Position numbers and translations under genes: made by a program
Notes under the pieces: model-generated
The model's input: only the letters and a program-made list of their open reading frames with translations
Told to the model about the DNA's origin: nothing
The model's database searches: none
Source: Mixta hanseatica
GTDB lineage: Bacteria; Pseudomonadota; Gammaproteobacteria; Enterobacterales; Enterobacteriaceae
DNA length: 64,000 nucleotides
Reading direction: 5' to 3'
Assembly: GCF_023517775.1 (NCBI RefSeq)
Contig: NZ_CP082904.1
Span: forward strand, 248,001-312,000
In this document: positions 7,610-16,818 of the stretch, piece after piece
How the letters are laid out: each line of letters starts with the position of its first letter
How positions within the stretch are numbered: the stretch's first letter is position 1

Positions 7610-10002
7610 TGTCGCAGGCGGCCTCGTTACGGCTGGATAACGGCCTGACGGTGCGGCTCCAGCACGACGCGCAGGCGTCGGAGGCCGCAGCGCTGCTGCA
7701 GGTCGCCAGCGGCAGCGACAATGAGCCGGCGCAGTGGCCTGGGTTGGCGCACCTGCTGGAGCATCTGCTGTTTACCGGCAGTGCAGGCTATACCGGGCAG
7801 CAGCGGCTGATGAGCTGGGTGCCTGCGCAGAGCGGTCGCCTGAACGCCACAACCCGCGCCGATCGCACCGCTTACTTCTTTAGCCTGCCCGCCAGCGGGC
7901 TGGAGGCGGGGCTGGCGCGTCTGGTGGATATGCTGGCGCAGCCGTTGCTGGCATCAGACGCGATCGCGCAGGAAACGGCGGTGATTGACGCGGAATATCG
8001 CCTGCTGCGTCAGGATACGCCGACGTTAACCGGCGTGGCGCAGCGGCATTTTTTTCACGGTCCACCCGCTATGCAGCGCTTTCAGGTCGGCAGCCGCGCC
8101 AGTTTTGGCGACGATGTTAGCCGATTACGGCAGGCGTTAATCGATTTCCATCAGCAACGTTATCACGCAGGGGCGATGACGCTCTGGCTTTGCGGGCCGC
8201 AGCCGCTGGCTGAGCTGGAAACCCTTGCCCGACGCTACGGAGCCAGTCTGTCCGGCTCCGCTTCTGCTTCCGCTGACGCGGCGGTGTCGCTCTCTCCCTG
8301 CTTACGGGCGCGCGCGGATGCGGCGGTACGCGCAACAGGCGCGACGCAGCTTACGCTAACCTTTGCGCTTAATCGTTGGCAGGAGAGCGATGCAGGCTGG
8401 TGTGCGCTATTGCAACAGCTGCTGCGGGATGAAGCGGAAGGCAGCCTGCTGGCGCAGCTGCGGGCCGCTGACGCCTGTGACGGCGTCAGTTTACAGGAGG
8501 TCTGGCGCGGCGGCGGCGCTGCGCTGATTGCCGTTTGTTTCTTACCGGCGCATCCGCGTACGGATCTTACCGCGCAGCTGGAGGGCGCGCTGCGACAGTG
8601 GCTGGCTCAGCTTGCCACCTTTACCGCCGCGCAGCTAAACCATTATTTGCAACTGGCGCAGCGCCAGTATGCCCACAAAAGCGTGCTTGATCGCCTGCGC
8701 GAACAGGCATTCGGCTTTGCCCCGCCGACAGCGGTAACGCCAGAGGCCTGGCAGCGCTGGCTGAAACAGTTGCAGCAGGCGGAGATCGGCCGCCTGTGGC
8801 TGGATGAGAGCGTGCAGGGCGAGGTGACTTCCTCGGCAGGATTCGAATTTATCAGCGCGCCTTTCCACTCGGTTCCAACGGTCTCCGCTTTACCGCTGCG
8901 TTTCTGGCCTTTCCCGCCGCTGGCTGCGCCGTCCACCTTACCCCATAGCGCAGCGCCTTTACTGCATTTGCCTTCGTCCGCGCCTGCGGTATTAACGCTG
9001 CGCCCGGCGCTGGAAACCCCGATTACCGACCCGCTGGGTTATGCTCTGCAGGCGGCGCTACGCGCGTTGTCGGCCAGCCTGGCGCATCAGAACGGCAGGC
9101 TGAGCGTTGAGCGTCAGCAGGGGATTTGGCAGCTGCAGCTGAGCGGCGAACCGGTATTTATGCTGGCGGCAATGGCGGCTATCGTTACGCAGCTGCAGGC
9201 GTTTACGCCGTCAGACGCCAGCGCGCGCGCCTGGCAACGGGAGCGGCAAAAAGAGCAGGGCGATATTCCGGTGCGTCGGCTGCTTAACCGGCTACCGGGC
9301 TGGCTGCTGGCGCAACAGCCCGCCTGCGCCGCGCTGGAAAAAGTAGTATGGCAGGCAGCGCTGTCAGGCGGCAGCCCGACGCTGGCTCAGCAACTGGCCC
9401 GTTTGCTGAGTCAGCTGCCGGGAAGCGTAAAAAACGCAGCCCGCTGGCTGCGGTGCGATCCGCTGGCGGGGCAGCGTCAGACGCTGCGCCTGAGCCAGGG
9501 CGATACGGCGCTGCTGCTGTTTTGCCCGTTAACGCAGCCAGGCCTGGAGGCGCAGCTGGCGTGGAGAATGCTGGCGTTAATTTATCAGCCAGCCTTTTTT
9601 CAGCGCCTGCGGGTAGAACAGCAGATCGGCTATGTGGTCAGCTGCAGCTTTCATCATGTCGCCGATCGGGCAGGCGTGCTGTTTGCTTTACAATCGCCGC
9701 AGTGCAAGGCTGCCGACCTGTTAATACATATTCAGCGCTTTTTGCAGACGATGGAAGAAAATATCGCTCAGCTTGCCGCTGATGAGCTGGTGGACAAGCG
9801 TGAGCGGCTATGGCAGCGGCTCCAGCCCGACGGCGATGTGCTGGAGCGGGCGCGCCAGGCGCTGGCATTTCCCGAGCTGGTCTCTCCGGCGGCGCGCGTC
9901 CAACTGGACAGGCTGGATGCGCCCACGCTGCTTGCATGGCATCGTGCGCTTTGCAACCCCATCTACTGGTGGCAGTGCGCTGCCGAGCCGGATCCGGTTT
10001 AA
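7609..10002 (+). CDS. pqqF: PqqF, M16-family peptidase of PQQ synthesis
   Basis: 797-aa zinc endopeptidase thought to process PqqA after cross-linking. The inverted HxxEH zinc motif is present as HLLEH (H48-H52) in GLAHLLEHLLFTGS. The N-terminal M16 half is well conserved and the C-terminal half more variable, as in the Klebsiella-type PqqF. It is the last gene of the operon, starting in a TAATG overlap with pqqE. Its stop overlaps by 4 bp the stop of the convergent GAF-GGDEF gene, and no terminator is visible between them. Confidence 0.93.
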   Translation: MSQAASLRLDNGLTVRLQHDAQASEAAALLQVASGSDNEPAQWPGLAHLLEHLLFTGSAGYTGQQRLMSWVPAQSGRLNATTRADRTAYFFSLPASGLEAGLARLVDMLAQPLLASDAIAQETAVIDAEYRLLRQDTPTLTGVAQRHFFHGPPAMQRFQVGSRASFGDDVSRLRQALIDFHQQRYHAGAMTLWLCGPQPLAELETLARRYGASLSGSASASADAAVSLSPCLRARADAAVRATGATQLTLTFALNRWQESDAGWCALLQQLLRDEAEGSLLAQLRAADACDGVSLQEVWRGGGAALIAVCFLPAHPRTDLTAQLEGALRQWLAQLATFTAAQLNHYLQLAQRQYAHKSVLDRLREQAFGFAPPTAVTPEAWQRWLKQLQQAEIGRLWLDESVQGEVTSSAGFEFISAPFHSVPTVSALPLRFWPFPPLAAPSTLPHSAAPLLHLPSSAPAVLTLRPALETPITDPLGYALQAALRALSASLAHQNGRLSVERQQGIWQLQLSGEPVFMLAAMAAIVTQLQAFTPSDASARAWQRERQKEQGDIPVRRLLNRLPGWLLAQQPACAALEKVVWQAALSGGSPTLAQQLARLLSQLPGSVKNAARWLRCDPLAGQRQTLRLSQGDTALLLFCPLTQPGLEAQLAWRMLALIYQPAFFQRLRVEQQIGYVVSCSFHHVADRAGVLFALQSPQCKAADLLIHIQRFLQTMEENIAQLAADELVDKRERLWQRLQPDGDVLERARQALAFPELVSPAARVQLDRLDAPTLLAWHRALCNPIYWWQCAAEPDPV

Positions 10003-10967
10003 TGCTGCTGGCGTCGCGCCTTTTTATGCTGATACATAATACCGTCGCTGTGATTAAGCAGGCTCGTTAGCGGCTGCGGCTGGGCCGGATCGAACTCCAC
10101 CATCCCCACGGAAAAATCGAGGCGGTAGCGGCGCTCCAGCGGTTCGATATACCGCTCCAGCTCGGCGCGAAAATCCTTTAGCCGTTCATCCGCCTGCTGC
10201 TGATTCATATCGATAAACAGCACGACAAACTCATCGCCGCCGAGACGGGCAAACAGCGCCGAATGGCGAAAACTGATTTTCAGTGCGTCGGCAAAATCCA
10301 TTAACGCCCGATCGCCTTCCCGATGACCGAAGTTATCATTGATCTGCTTAAACTGGTCGAGATCGAAAAACGCCAGACAGGCGAAGCATTGGCGCAGCGC
10401 GCACTCTTACAGCAGCATCTGCCCCAGCGCCATAAAGCCGCGCCGGTTGGATATCTGCGTCAACTCATCGGAGGTGGCTGTCTGGAAATTAACCAGTTCG
10501 GCTTCCACCATTGAGGCCAGGTCGCGCAAGGCGCAGGCATCATCGGCATCAAAGGCACGGGGCTGGCTATCCAGAATGCACAGCGTGCCCACTTTCGCCC
10601 CGTTAGGCGCGCGCAGCGGACAGCCAGCATAAAAGCGAATATGCGGCTCGCCGGTAACCAGTGGATTATCATGAAAGCGCGGATCTTCACTGGCATTCTC
10701 CACAATCATCACCTCATCCTGCAGAATCGCATGGCCGCAGAAAGAGATATTGCGTGGCGTTTGGGTCGCGCTGATGCCGTCGCTCGATTTAAACCATTGA
10801 TGATCGGCATCCAGCAGGCTGACAACCGAAATTGGAACATTGAACAAGCGTTTTGTCAGCCGCGTCAGGCGATCGAAACGCTCTTCGGCTGGCGTATTTA
10901 ATATTTTCAGCGCATAAAGTTCGCTCAGGCGCTGATGCTCATTAGCAGGGATTTCTGGTGTTTTCAT
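9999..10967 (-). pseudogene. GAF-GGDEF diguanylate cyclase gene interrupted by one in-frame stop
   Basis: Two stretches in the same minus-strand frame make one protein. Residues 1-186 (10967 to 10410) contain a GAF sensor domain (SFCGHAI, CPLRAPNGAKVGTLCI) and the start of a GGDEF domain (DELTQISNRRGF). A TAA at 10409-10407 follows. After it the frame continues with FDLDQFKQIND, GHREGD and LGGDEFVV to a normal stop at 9999. Everything else in the cyclase domain looks intact, so this is one nonsense change and not decay. The first in-frame ATG after the stop (10301) is inside the cyclase fold, so a separate functional GGDEF protein is unlikely. It could also be a sequencing error or a leaky stop. 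Confidence 0.8.
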
Positions 10968-11179
10968 AAAAACCTTCGAACTTCATTGTTATTTGATTTA
11001 TTTACTCTCCGTGACAGTATCGGTCAGAAAAGGCACAACTTCAGGAAAAAACAGCGTGGATGTTATTCCGCCTTCCATCAAGCTGAGCAGGCACCAGCGC
11101 TTGACCTGAACCGTTACCTTAGTTTGTCGGCAGGGAAAGGTAAAATCTGCGGGAAAAATAGTTAAAAATGAGCATGATC

Positions 11180-11201
11180 CAGGCAGCCGGGCGGCTGCCT
11201 G
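11180..11201 (-). terminator. Likely hemB terminator
   Basis: A 9-bp perfect stem (CAGGCAGCC/GGCTGCCTG) with a 4-nt loop lies just after the hemB stop on the minus strand. The T-run is displaced by about 10 nt, so efficiency is uncertain. Confidence 0.5.
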
Positions 11202-11209
11202 AAAGGGAA

Positions 11210-12187
11210 CTACAGCAGATTACGTTCCGCCAGATCGAGCGCGAAGTAGCTGAAGATAACATCGGCGCCGGCGCGTTTAATCGCGCCCAGGCTTTCCAGA
11301 ATCACCGCATCTTCATTGATCGCGCCAGCCTGCGCGGCAAACTTGATCATCGCATATTCACCGCTTACCTGATAAGCCGCCAGCGGCAGCTCGGTGCGCT
11401 CACGGATATCGCGCAGAATATCAAGGTAGGCGCCAGCCGGTTTCACCATCAGCGAATCCGCGCCTTCCGCCGCATCGATTAAGGATTCACGGATCGCTTC
11501 GCGGCGGTTCATTGGGTTCATCTGATAGGTTTTACGATCGCCTTTCAGCGCGGTGCCGGCGGCTTCGCGGAACGGACCGTAGAACGAAGAGGCGAACTTG
11601 GTGGAGTAGGACATGATCGCAGTATCGGTAAAACCCGCTTCATCCAGCGCCCGGCGAATCGCCGCTACCTGGCCATCCATCGCCGCAGAAGGAGCGATAA
11701 AATCAGCGCCCGCCTGCGCGGCTACCACCGCCTGCTTGCCAAGGTTAATCAGCGTCGCGTCATTATCCACGCCGTGATCGCACAATACGCCGCAGTGACC
11801 GTGCGAGGTATATTCGCAGAAACAGGTATCGGACATGACGATCATTTCCGGCACCGTATCTTTGCAGATGCGCGACATACGCGCCACCAGGCCGTTTTCC
11901 TGCCAGGCATCGCTGCCGGTGGCATCGGTGTGGTGTGAAATGCCGAAGGTCATTACCGAACGGATACCCGCTTTAGCAATGCGTTCAATCTCCCAGGCCA
12001 GGCGCTTTTCCGGGATGCGCATAACGCCCGGCATCGCTTCAATCGCTTTGTAATCATCCACGCCTTCTTCCACAAAGATTGGCAGGGCCAGATCGTTGCG
12101 GCTTAGGGTGGTTTCCTGGAACATATCGCGCAGCGCGGCGCTTTTACGTAATCTTCTGGGGCGATTAATCAGAGAAATATCAGACAT
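11210..12187 (-). CDS. hemB: Delta-aminolevulinic acid dehydratase (porphobilinogen synthase)
   Basis: 325-aa second enzyme of tetrapyrrole synthesis, condensing two 5-aminolevulinate molecules into porphobilinogen. Very close to E. coli HemB (324 aa). Present are the zinc-binding Cys cluster in [15 protein letters not shown], the Schiff-base lysine contexts [12 protein letters not shown] and [11 protein letters not shown], and the NPMNRREA loop. The start at 12187 gives the family N terminus [15 protein letters not shown]; an 11-residue longer start at 12220 has no better ribosome site. Single-gene unit with a hairpin downstream. Confidence 0.97.
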   Translation of the reverse strand: MSDISLINRPRRLRKSAALRDMFQETTLSRNDLALPIFVEEGVDDYKAIEAMPGVMRIPEKRLAWEIERIAKAGIRSVMTFGISHHTDATGSDAWQENGLVARMSRICKDTVPEMIVMSDTCFCEYTSHGHCGVLCDHGVDNDATLINLGKQAVVAAQAGADFIAPSAAMDGQVAAIRRALDEAGFTDTAIMSYSTKFASSFYGPFREAAGTALKGDRKTYQMNPMNRREAIRESLIDAAEGADSLMVKPAGAYLDILRDIRERTELPLAAYQVSGEYAMIKFAAQAGAINEDAVILESLGAIKRAGADVIFSYFALDLAERNLL

Positions 12188-12398
12188 AGTTATTTGCTGT
12201 ACAGGTGAAAAAGTCATCATAGTGTACGCGCTTTTAAATTAGCGGGTGAAACTTCCCGTGCGGAGTTGCTGGCAAAAATAAAACGCAACGTGACCTTAAT
12301 CGCTATATTTAACAGCTATGCAACATCATGCCGTTTAATATTCCAGCCGGATCTGAGCAGCCTTGTTTAATATAAAAAATCATTATTTTTTTGTGCCG
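12188..12398. other. Intergenic region between hemB and the small heat-shock gene
   Basis: Divergent control region, AT-rich in its centre. No coding potential was seen. It should hold the hemB promoter, but no clear -35/-10 pair was identified. Confidence 0.6.
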
Positions 12399-12424
12399 CT
12401 TGAAAAAGCGTCGGCCGCACATAA
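12399..12424 (+). promoter_or_regulatory. Sigma-32 (heat-shock) promoter candidate
   Basis: CTTGAAA (12399-12405) matches the sigma-32 -35 box exactly. After 11 bp, GCACATAA (12417-12424) is a partial match to the CCCCATNT -10. It fits the function of the small heat-shock gene downstream. Confidence 0.55.
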
Positions 12425-12430
12425 ATAGCT

Positions 12431-12452
12431 GTCAGGGAGCGACTTCCCTGAC
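12431..12452 (+). promoter_or_regulatory. Leader hairpin before the Hsp20 gene
   Basis: Perfect inverted repeat GTCAGGGA / TCCCTGAC with a 6-nt loop in the leader, 50 nt before the start codon. Its 3' arm (CTTCCCTG) could also pair partly with the ribosome site CAGGAGG, so a thermosensor-like switch is possible. It has no recognised ROSE sequence. Confidence 0.4.
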
Positions 12453-12500
12453 ATGTTTAAGCTTTTGATGGCTCAACAGCAGATTTTCAGGAGGTTATTC

Positions 12501-12974
12501 ATGGCATTCAAAACACTTTCCCTGTTCCCCGACGTTACCGACAGCCTGTTCTCCGATCGTTTTAACCGTATCGACCGGCTGTTTAGCCAGTTAACCGGCG
12601 ATGCGCCACTGGCCACCACGCCAGCTTGTGATATTAAACGGCTCGATGAAAGCCATTATTCCATTACGCTTAGCGTGCCGGGCTGGAAAGAGGATGAGCT
12701 GGAAATTAGCGCTACGGGCGGCCAGCTGACCGTGAGCGGTAAACGCGCCGCAGAGCAAAACCAGCAGGATGAAAAAAATAGCTGGCTGCACCGTGGCATT
12801 AGCCGCCACAACTTTAGCGTCAGCTACGCTCTGCCGCAGCATGTAAAAGTAGAACGCGCGCGTCTGGAGCACGGCCTGCTGGAAATTTCGCTCTATCAGG
12901 AGATCCCTGAAAGTGAGAAACCGCGCAAAATTGCTATTGAAAGCCAGCAGCGCGTAATTGAACACCACTCTTAA
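12501..12974 (+). CDS. Small heat-shock protein, Hsp20/IbpA family
   Basis: 157-aa alpha-crystallin-type holdase that binds unfolding proteins. ATG 12501 is chosen for its strong CAGGAGG ribosome site; an in-frame ATG at 12453 has none. The crystallin domain spans about residues 35-135 (DIKRLDESHYSITLSVPGW, GQLTVSGKR, ISRHNFSVSYALP, ARLEHGLLEISL). A short KIAIE tail stands where the IxI/V motif usually lies. It is IbpA-like, but equivalence with ibpA/ibpB cannot be set from sequence alone, because those normally form a pair elsewhere on the chromosome. Confidence 0.9.
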   Translation: MAFKTLSLFPDVTDSLFSDRFNRIDRLFSQLTGDAPLATTPACDIKRLDESHYSITLSVPGWKEDELEISATGGQLTVSGKRAAEQNQQDEKNSWLHRGISRHNFSVSYALPQHVKVERARLEHGLLEISLYQEIPESEKPRKIAIESQQRVIEHHS

Positions 12975-12981
12975 TCATGAC

Positions 12982-13007
12982 CCCCGGCCTGGCGCCGGGG
13001 TTTTTTT
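12982..13007 (+). terminator. Terminator of the Hsp20 gene
   Basis: Stem CCCCGGC/GCCGGGG followed by seven T (13001-13007), 7 bp after the Hsp20 stop. The stop codon of the convergent MBL gene lies in the same T-run. Confidence 0.85.
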
Positions 13008-13836
13008 ATCGACTACGCGCCTGCATTTTTTCCAGCTCTTTCGCGTCGTGGCTGCAAAACAGCGTGATATTTTCCTGCTGGCTTAGCGACAGTGTCCGTA
13101 GCCGCTGCTGATTCTCCCGCCGCGCCGCATTATCGGCCGCCATCATCCACTGGTAAAAACGCAGCCCCGGCGTGCAATGACGCTGCGGCTGATGCATTTC
13201 GCCGCGATAAAACCAGGCGTCACCGCCGTGCAGCAGCCAGCCGTCGTCTTGCTGAATAGCCACGCCCGCATGGCCTGGCGTATGACCCGGCAGCGGAATC
13301 AGCAGGATTTCGGGCGGCAGCCCGTTTAACGCCTTCACTGCGGCAAATCCCTGCCAGCTTTCGCCCTGCGGCTGATAGGTCTGCCACTGGACGTTGGCGG
13401 GCCATTGAGCAGGAAGATAGCGCCGACGCTGTAGCCAGTTGTCGCGTTGATGGCTGGTCTCCAGCTCCTGTTGCAGCAGGTGAACGCGCGCATGCGGGAA
13501 GTCGGTTAGCCCGCCAGCGTGGTCGAAATCGAGGTGGGTCAGCACGATATGACGCACATCCTGCGCCTGAAAGCCCAGACGCTGCACCTGCGCCAGCGCG
13601 CTCAGTTCAGGGCTGCGCTGAATATTATTGAACCGTCGAAAGAAGAGGGCAATACGTGAGTCGTGACGGAGATCCTGTTCGCCGAAGCCGGTATCCACCA
13701 GCACCAGTCCGTCGCGATCGGTTTCAATCAGCAAGCAGTGACAAACTAAGTGAGCGTGCACGCCTTTACTGAAGCCGTCATACAACGCCCCGCCAAAAGG
13801 ACACATCGAACCACAGCTCAGGTGGTGTATCCGCAT
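13006..13836 (-). CDS. MBL-fold metallo-hydrolase (AHL-lactonase-like family)
   Basis: 276-aa cytoplasmic metallo-beta-lactamase-fold enzyme. The metal motif reads THLDFDHAGGL, with H101, D103, D105 and H106: the usual HxHxDH has Asp in place of the second His. Further ligands fit: GHTPGHAG (His), HGGDAWF (Asp) and FCSHDAKE (His). Overall layout resembles the N-acyl-homoserine-lactonase family as annotated in databases, but the altered motif and lack of context mean the substrate is unknown. An AGGAGG ribosome site precedes the start. It is convergent with the Hsp20 gene and divergent from the alcohol dehydrogenase. Confidence 0.85.
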   Translation of the reverse strand: MRIHHLSCGSMCPFGGALYDGFSKGVHAHLVCHCLLIETDRDGLVLVDTGFGEQDLRHDSRIALFFRRFNNIQRSPELSALAQVQRLGFQAQDVRHIVLTHLDFDHAGGLTDFPHARVHLLQQELETSHQRDNWLQRRRYLPAQWPANVQWQTYQPQGESWQGFAAVKALNGLPPEILLIPLPGHTPGHAGVAIQQDDGWLLHGGDAWFYRGEMHQPQRHCTPGLRFYQWMMAADNAARRENQQRLRTLSLSQQENITLFCSHDAKELEKMQARSR

Positions 13837-14041
13837 AGCCTTCCTCCTTAAACGTAAAGCTTAAGTGTGGGCGCTAATGTGCCAGCACGCCAGACGGTAA
13901 CTTTCAGAACAATCGGGCCGCCACAGGGCGCGCTTTCGTGCCGCTGCGTCTGTTGATCGCCTGAATCGTTTCTACACTTAGATTTTTATGGGCGCGGTAC
14001 CGCGCCGTCAATAATGAACGCAACGCGTAATAGGAGGTTCT

Positions 14042-15268
14042 ATGAAAGCTCTTGTCTGGCATGGTGTCGGTGATATTCGCCTAGATGATGTTCCTGAACC
14101 ACGTATTGAAAGCCCGGATGACGCGGTGATCAGGCTAACCGCCTCGGCCATCTGCGGCACTGATTTACACTTTATTCGCGGCACCTTTAGCAATATGCGT
14201 CAGGGCACCATTCTGGGTCATGAAGGGGTCGGTATTGTTGAAGCGCTGGGCGATAACGTACGCAATTTCGATATCGGCGATCGGGTGGTGGTCTGCTCTA
14301 CGGTCTCCTGCGGCTACTGTCCGCCCTGTCGGGAAGGCAATACTGCCCAGTGCGATAACGCTAACCCCAACGGCCCGGAGGCGGGCACCTGCTTCTTCGG
14401 CGGCCCGGAAGCTACCGGTCCGGTAAACGGCCTGCAGGCAGAGAAAGCGCGCATTCCTTTCGCCTCTAATACGCTGATAAAAGTGCCGACTGAGGTCACC
14501 GATGAACAGGCCATTCTGGTTAGCGATATTTTTCCGACCGCCTGGTTCGGCGCTGAGCTGGCGGAAATTGAGCGCGGCGATATTGTGACGGTTTTCGGTG
14601 CCGGGCCGGTTGGGCAGTTTACCGTCGCCAGCGCGCTGTTAATGGGCGCGGCGCGCGTGATTGCTATTGACTGCCATGAAGATCGGCTGGCGATGGCGCG
14701 TCGTCAGGGCGCCTTTACCATCAACTTTGAGAAAGAAGATCCGGTCGCCACCATCAAAAAGCTGACCGGCGGCGTTGGCGCTGACTGCGCCATTGATGCA
14801 GTTGGGGTAGATAGCCAGCACGTCCACAGCGGTCCGGCGGCAGCACAGGCTGAGGAAGAGGCGGATAAGTTTCAGCAGGAAGTGGCGCAGGTCGCGCCGG
14901 AAAATAGTGATCATCAGCATGTTGACAATGGAAACTGGGTGCCGGGCGACGCACCTGGTCAGGCGCTGGAGTGGGCCATCGCCTCGCTGAAAAAAGCGGG
15001 TACGCTGAGCATTATCGGCGTCTATCCGCCGGAAGCGGAAACCTTCCCTATTGGTATGGCGATGAACAAGAACCTGACGATGAGAATGGGCAACTGTAAC
15101 CATCACACCATAATTCCGCAGCTGCTGGAGCTGGTGCGAATGGGCGCCATCGATCCGGTAGAGGTGCTGACGCAGGTAGAGCCGCTCAGCGATGTGGTGT
15201 CTGCCTATAAAGCGTTTGATAAGCGCGAGCCAGGTTGGATTAAAACCGAATTGCTGCCGCAAGATTAA
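14042..15268 (+). CDS. Zinc-dependent alcohol dehydrogenase
   Basis: 408-aa medium-chain dehydrogenase/reductase. Catalytic zinc ligands are visible as ICGTDLH (C38) and GHE (H60, E61). The structural zinc cysteines are C90, C93, C96 and C104 in CGYCPPCREGNTAQC. The nucleotide fold carries GAGPVG. It is longer than the usual ~350-390 aa because of a hydrophilic stretch of about 40 residues after the cofactor fold (Ala/Glu/Gln-rich with DHQHVD), a feature of glutathione-independent formaldehyde-dehydrogenase-like members. AGGAGG precedes ATG 14042. Single gene with a terminator. Substrate unknown; it may act on formaldehyde or other small aldehydes/alcohols. Confidence 0.9.
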   Translation: MKALVWHGVGDIRLDDVPEPRIESPDDAVIRLTASAICGTDLHFIRGTFSNMRQGTILGHEGVGIVEALGDNVRNFDIGDRVVVCSTVSCGYCPPCREGNTAQCDNANPNGPEAGTCFFGGPEATGPVNGLQAEKARIPFASNTLIKVPTEVTDEQAILVSDIFPTAWFGAELAEIERGDIVTVFGAGPVGQFTVASALLMGAARVIAIDCHEDRLAMARRQGAFTINFEKEDPVATIKKLTGGVGADCAIDAVGVDSQHVHSGPAAAQAEEEADKFQQEVAQVAPENSDHQHVDNGNWVPGDAPGQALEWAIASLKKAGTLSIIGVYPPEAETFPIGMAMNKNLTMRMGNCNHHTIIPQLLELVRMGAIDPVEVLTQVEPLSDVVSAYKAFDKREPGWIKTELLPQD

Positions 15269-15285
15269 GCGCCGCAGCCTGAAAA

Positions 15286-15311
15286 AAAGCCCCTCAGTGA
15301 GGGGCTTTTTG
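15286..15311. terminator. Bidirectional terminator between the dehydrogenase gene and proP
   Basis: AAAAAGCCCC and GGGGCTTTTT around a 7-nt loop give a T-run on both strands, serving the two convergent genes. Confidence 0.85.
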
Positions 15312-15312
15312 G

Positions 15313-16818
15313 TTACTCGTTAATGCGCGGATGCTGCTGGATCAGATTCTTACGTCTTTCCTCCAGCTTAGCAATCTCCTCGGTAATATCGTCGATTTTC
15401 TGCTCGATATTATCGTGATGCTCCTGCAGGATTTCACGCGCCTCGTTAATATCGGAGGCAGCAGGAGTTGCGCCCTTCAACGGTTTGTTGGCCGTCTCTT
15501 TCATAGTGATACCGGTAATTAAACCGATCACCGCGATCACCATCAGATAGTAAGCCGGCATATAAAGATCGTTCGAGGCTTCTACCAACCAGGCGGCCAC
15601 GGTAGGCGTCAGACCGGCAATTAATACCGAAATGTTAAAGGCGCTGGCCAGCGCGCTATAGCGAATATGGGTTGGAAACATCGCCGGTAGCGACGACGCC
15701 ATTACGCCAGTAAAACAGTTAAGCACAATCGCCAACATCAGCAGACCGGCAAAAATCAGCCCCAGTACGTTACTGTTGATCAGCATAAAGGCGGGAATAG
15801 CCAGGGCAAACAGCGCGATACTGCCGATAATCACAAACGGACGGCGGCCAAAACGGTCGCTCAGCAGGCCAATGACCGGCTGAATAAACAGCATGCCGAT
15901 CATAATAGCGATAATGATCAGCACACCGTGATCTTCCGAATAGTGGAGGTTATGCGAGAGATAGCTCGGCATATAGGTCAGCAGCATGTAATAGGTGACG
16001 TTAGTCGCGATCACCAGGCCAATACAGGCCAGCAGGCTTTTCCAGTGCTTAGTGGCAATATCGCGGAAAGAGACCTTTGGACCTTCACGCAGGCCTTCGC
16101 GGTCGCCCTGTTCCAGTTTCTCCACATGCTGTTGAAACGCTGGTGTCTCTTCCAGCGCATGACGCAGATAAAGCCCAATAATGCCCAGCGGCAGCGCTAC
16201 AAAGAAAGGCAAACGCCAGCCCCACGAGAGGAAGTTTTCTTCGCCGATAATAGCGGAAATCAGCACTACCAGGCCCGCGCCCAACACAAAACCGGCGATA
16301 GAGCCGAAATCAAGCCAACTGCCCATAAAGCCGCGTTTACGGTCAGGCGAGTATTCCGCCACGAAGATCGAGGCGCCGGTATATTCGCCGCCTACCGAAA
16401 AACCCTGGGCCATTTTCGCCAGCAGCAGCAGTATCGGCGCCCAGATGCCAATCGAGGCGTAAGAGGGGATCAGACCGATACAGAACGTACTGAGCGACAT
16501 GATAATAATGGTGATTGACAGGATTTTCTGACGCCCATATTTATCGCCAAGTCTGCCAAAAAACAGGCCGCCCAGCGGGCGAATCAGAAAGGGAACGGAA
16601 AAGGTGGCCAGCGCGGCGATCATCTGCACGCCAGGATCGGCGCCAGGAAAAAAGACTTTACCTAAGGCATAGGCGACAAAACCGTATACCCCAAAATCGA
16701 ACCACTCCATCGCATTACCCAGCGATGCGGCGGTAATTGCCTTGCGTAAACGCGCGTCATCGATGATGGTAACGTCATCAAGCGCAATTGGTTTTACACG
16801 CTTCCTACGTAGTTTCAT
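15313..16818 (-). CDS. proP: ProP, proline/glycine betaine:H+ symporter
   Basis: 501-aa osmosensing MFS transporter of the inner membrane that takes up proline, glycine betaine and ectoine at high osmolarity. It is nearly colinear with E. coli ProP (500 aa): the N-terminal KPIALDDVTIIDD, GNAMEWFDFGVYGF in helix 1, and the loop motif GRLGDKYGRQK. The C-terminal ~60 residues (EILQEHHDNIEQKIDDI, LEERRKNLIQQH) form the antiparallel coiled coil that sets the osmotic threshold in E. coli. Single gene with a long upstream control region. Confidence 0.97.
   Translation of the reverse strand: MKLRRKRVKPIALDDVTIIDDARLRKAITAASLGNAMEWFDFGVYGFVAYALGKVFFPGADPGVQMIAALATFSVPFLIRPLGGLFFGRLGDKYGRQKILSITIIIMSLSTFCIGLIPSYASIGIWAPILLLLAKMAQGFSVGGEYTGASIFVAEYSPDRKRGFMGSWLDFGSIAGFVLGAGLVVLISAIIGEENFLSWGWRLPFFVALPLGIIGLYLRHALEETPAFQQHVEKLEQGDREGLREGPKVSFRDIATKHWKSLLACIGLVIATNVTYYMLLTYMPSYLSHNLHYSEDHGVLIIIAIMIGMLFIQPVIGLLSDRFGRRPFVIIGSIALFALAIPAFMLINSNVLGLIFAGLLMLAIVLNCFTGVMASSLPAMFPTHIRYSALASAFNISVLIAGLTPTVAAWLVEASNDLYMPAYYLMVIAVIGLITGITMKETANKPLKGATPAASDINEAREILQEHHDNIEQKIDDITEEIAKLEERRKNLIQQHPRINE

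Noticed and set aside
10407..10409. TAA in the GGDEF gene as a programmed frameshift
   Set aside because: Both parts are in the same frame, so no shift is needed; a simple nonsense codon explains it.
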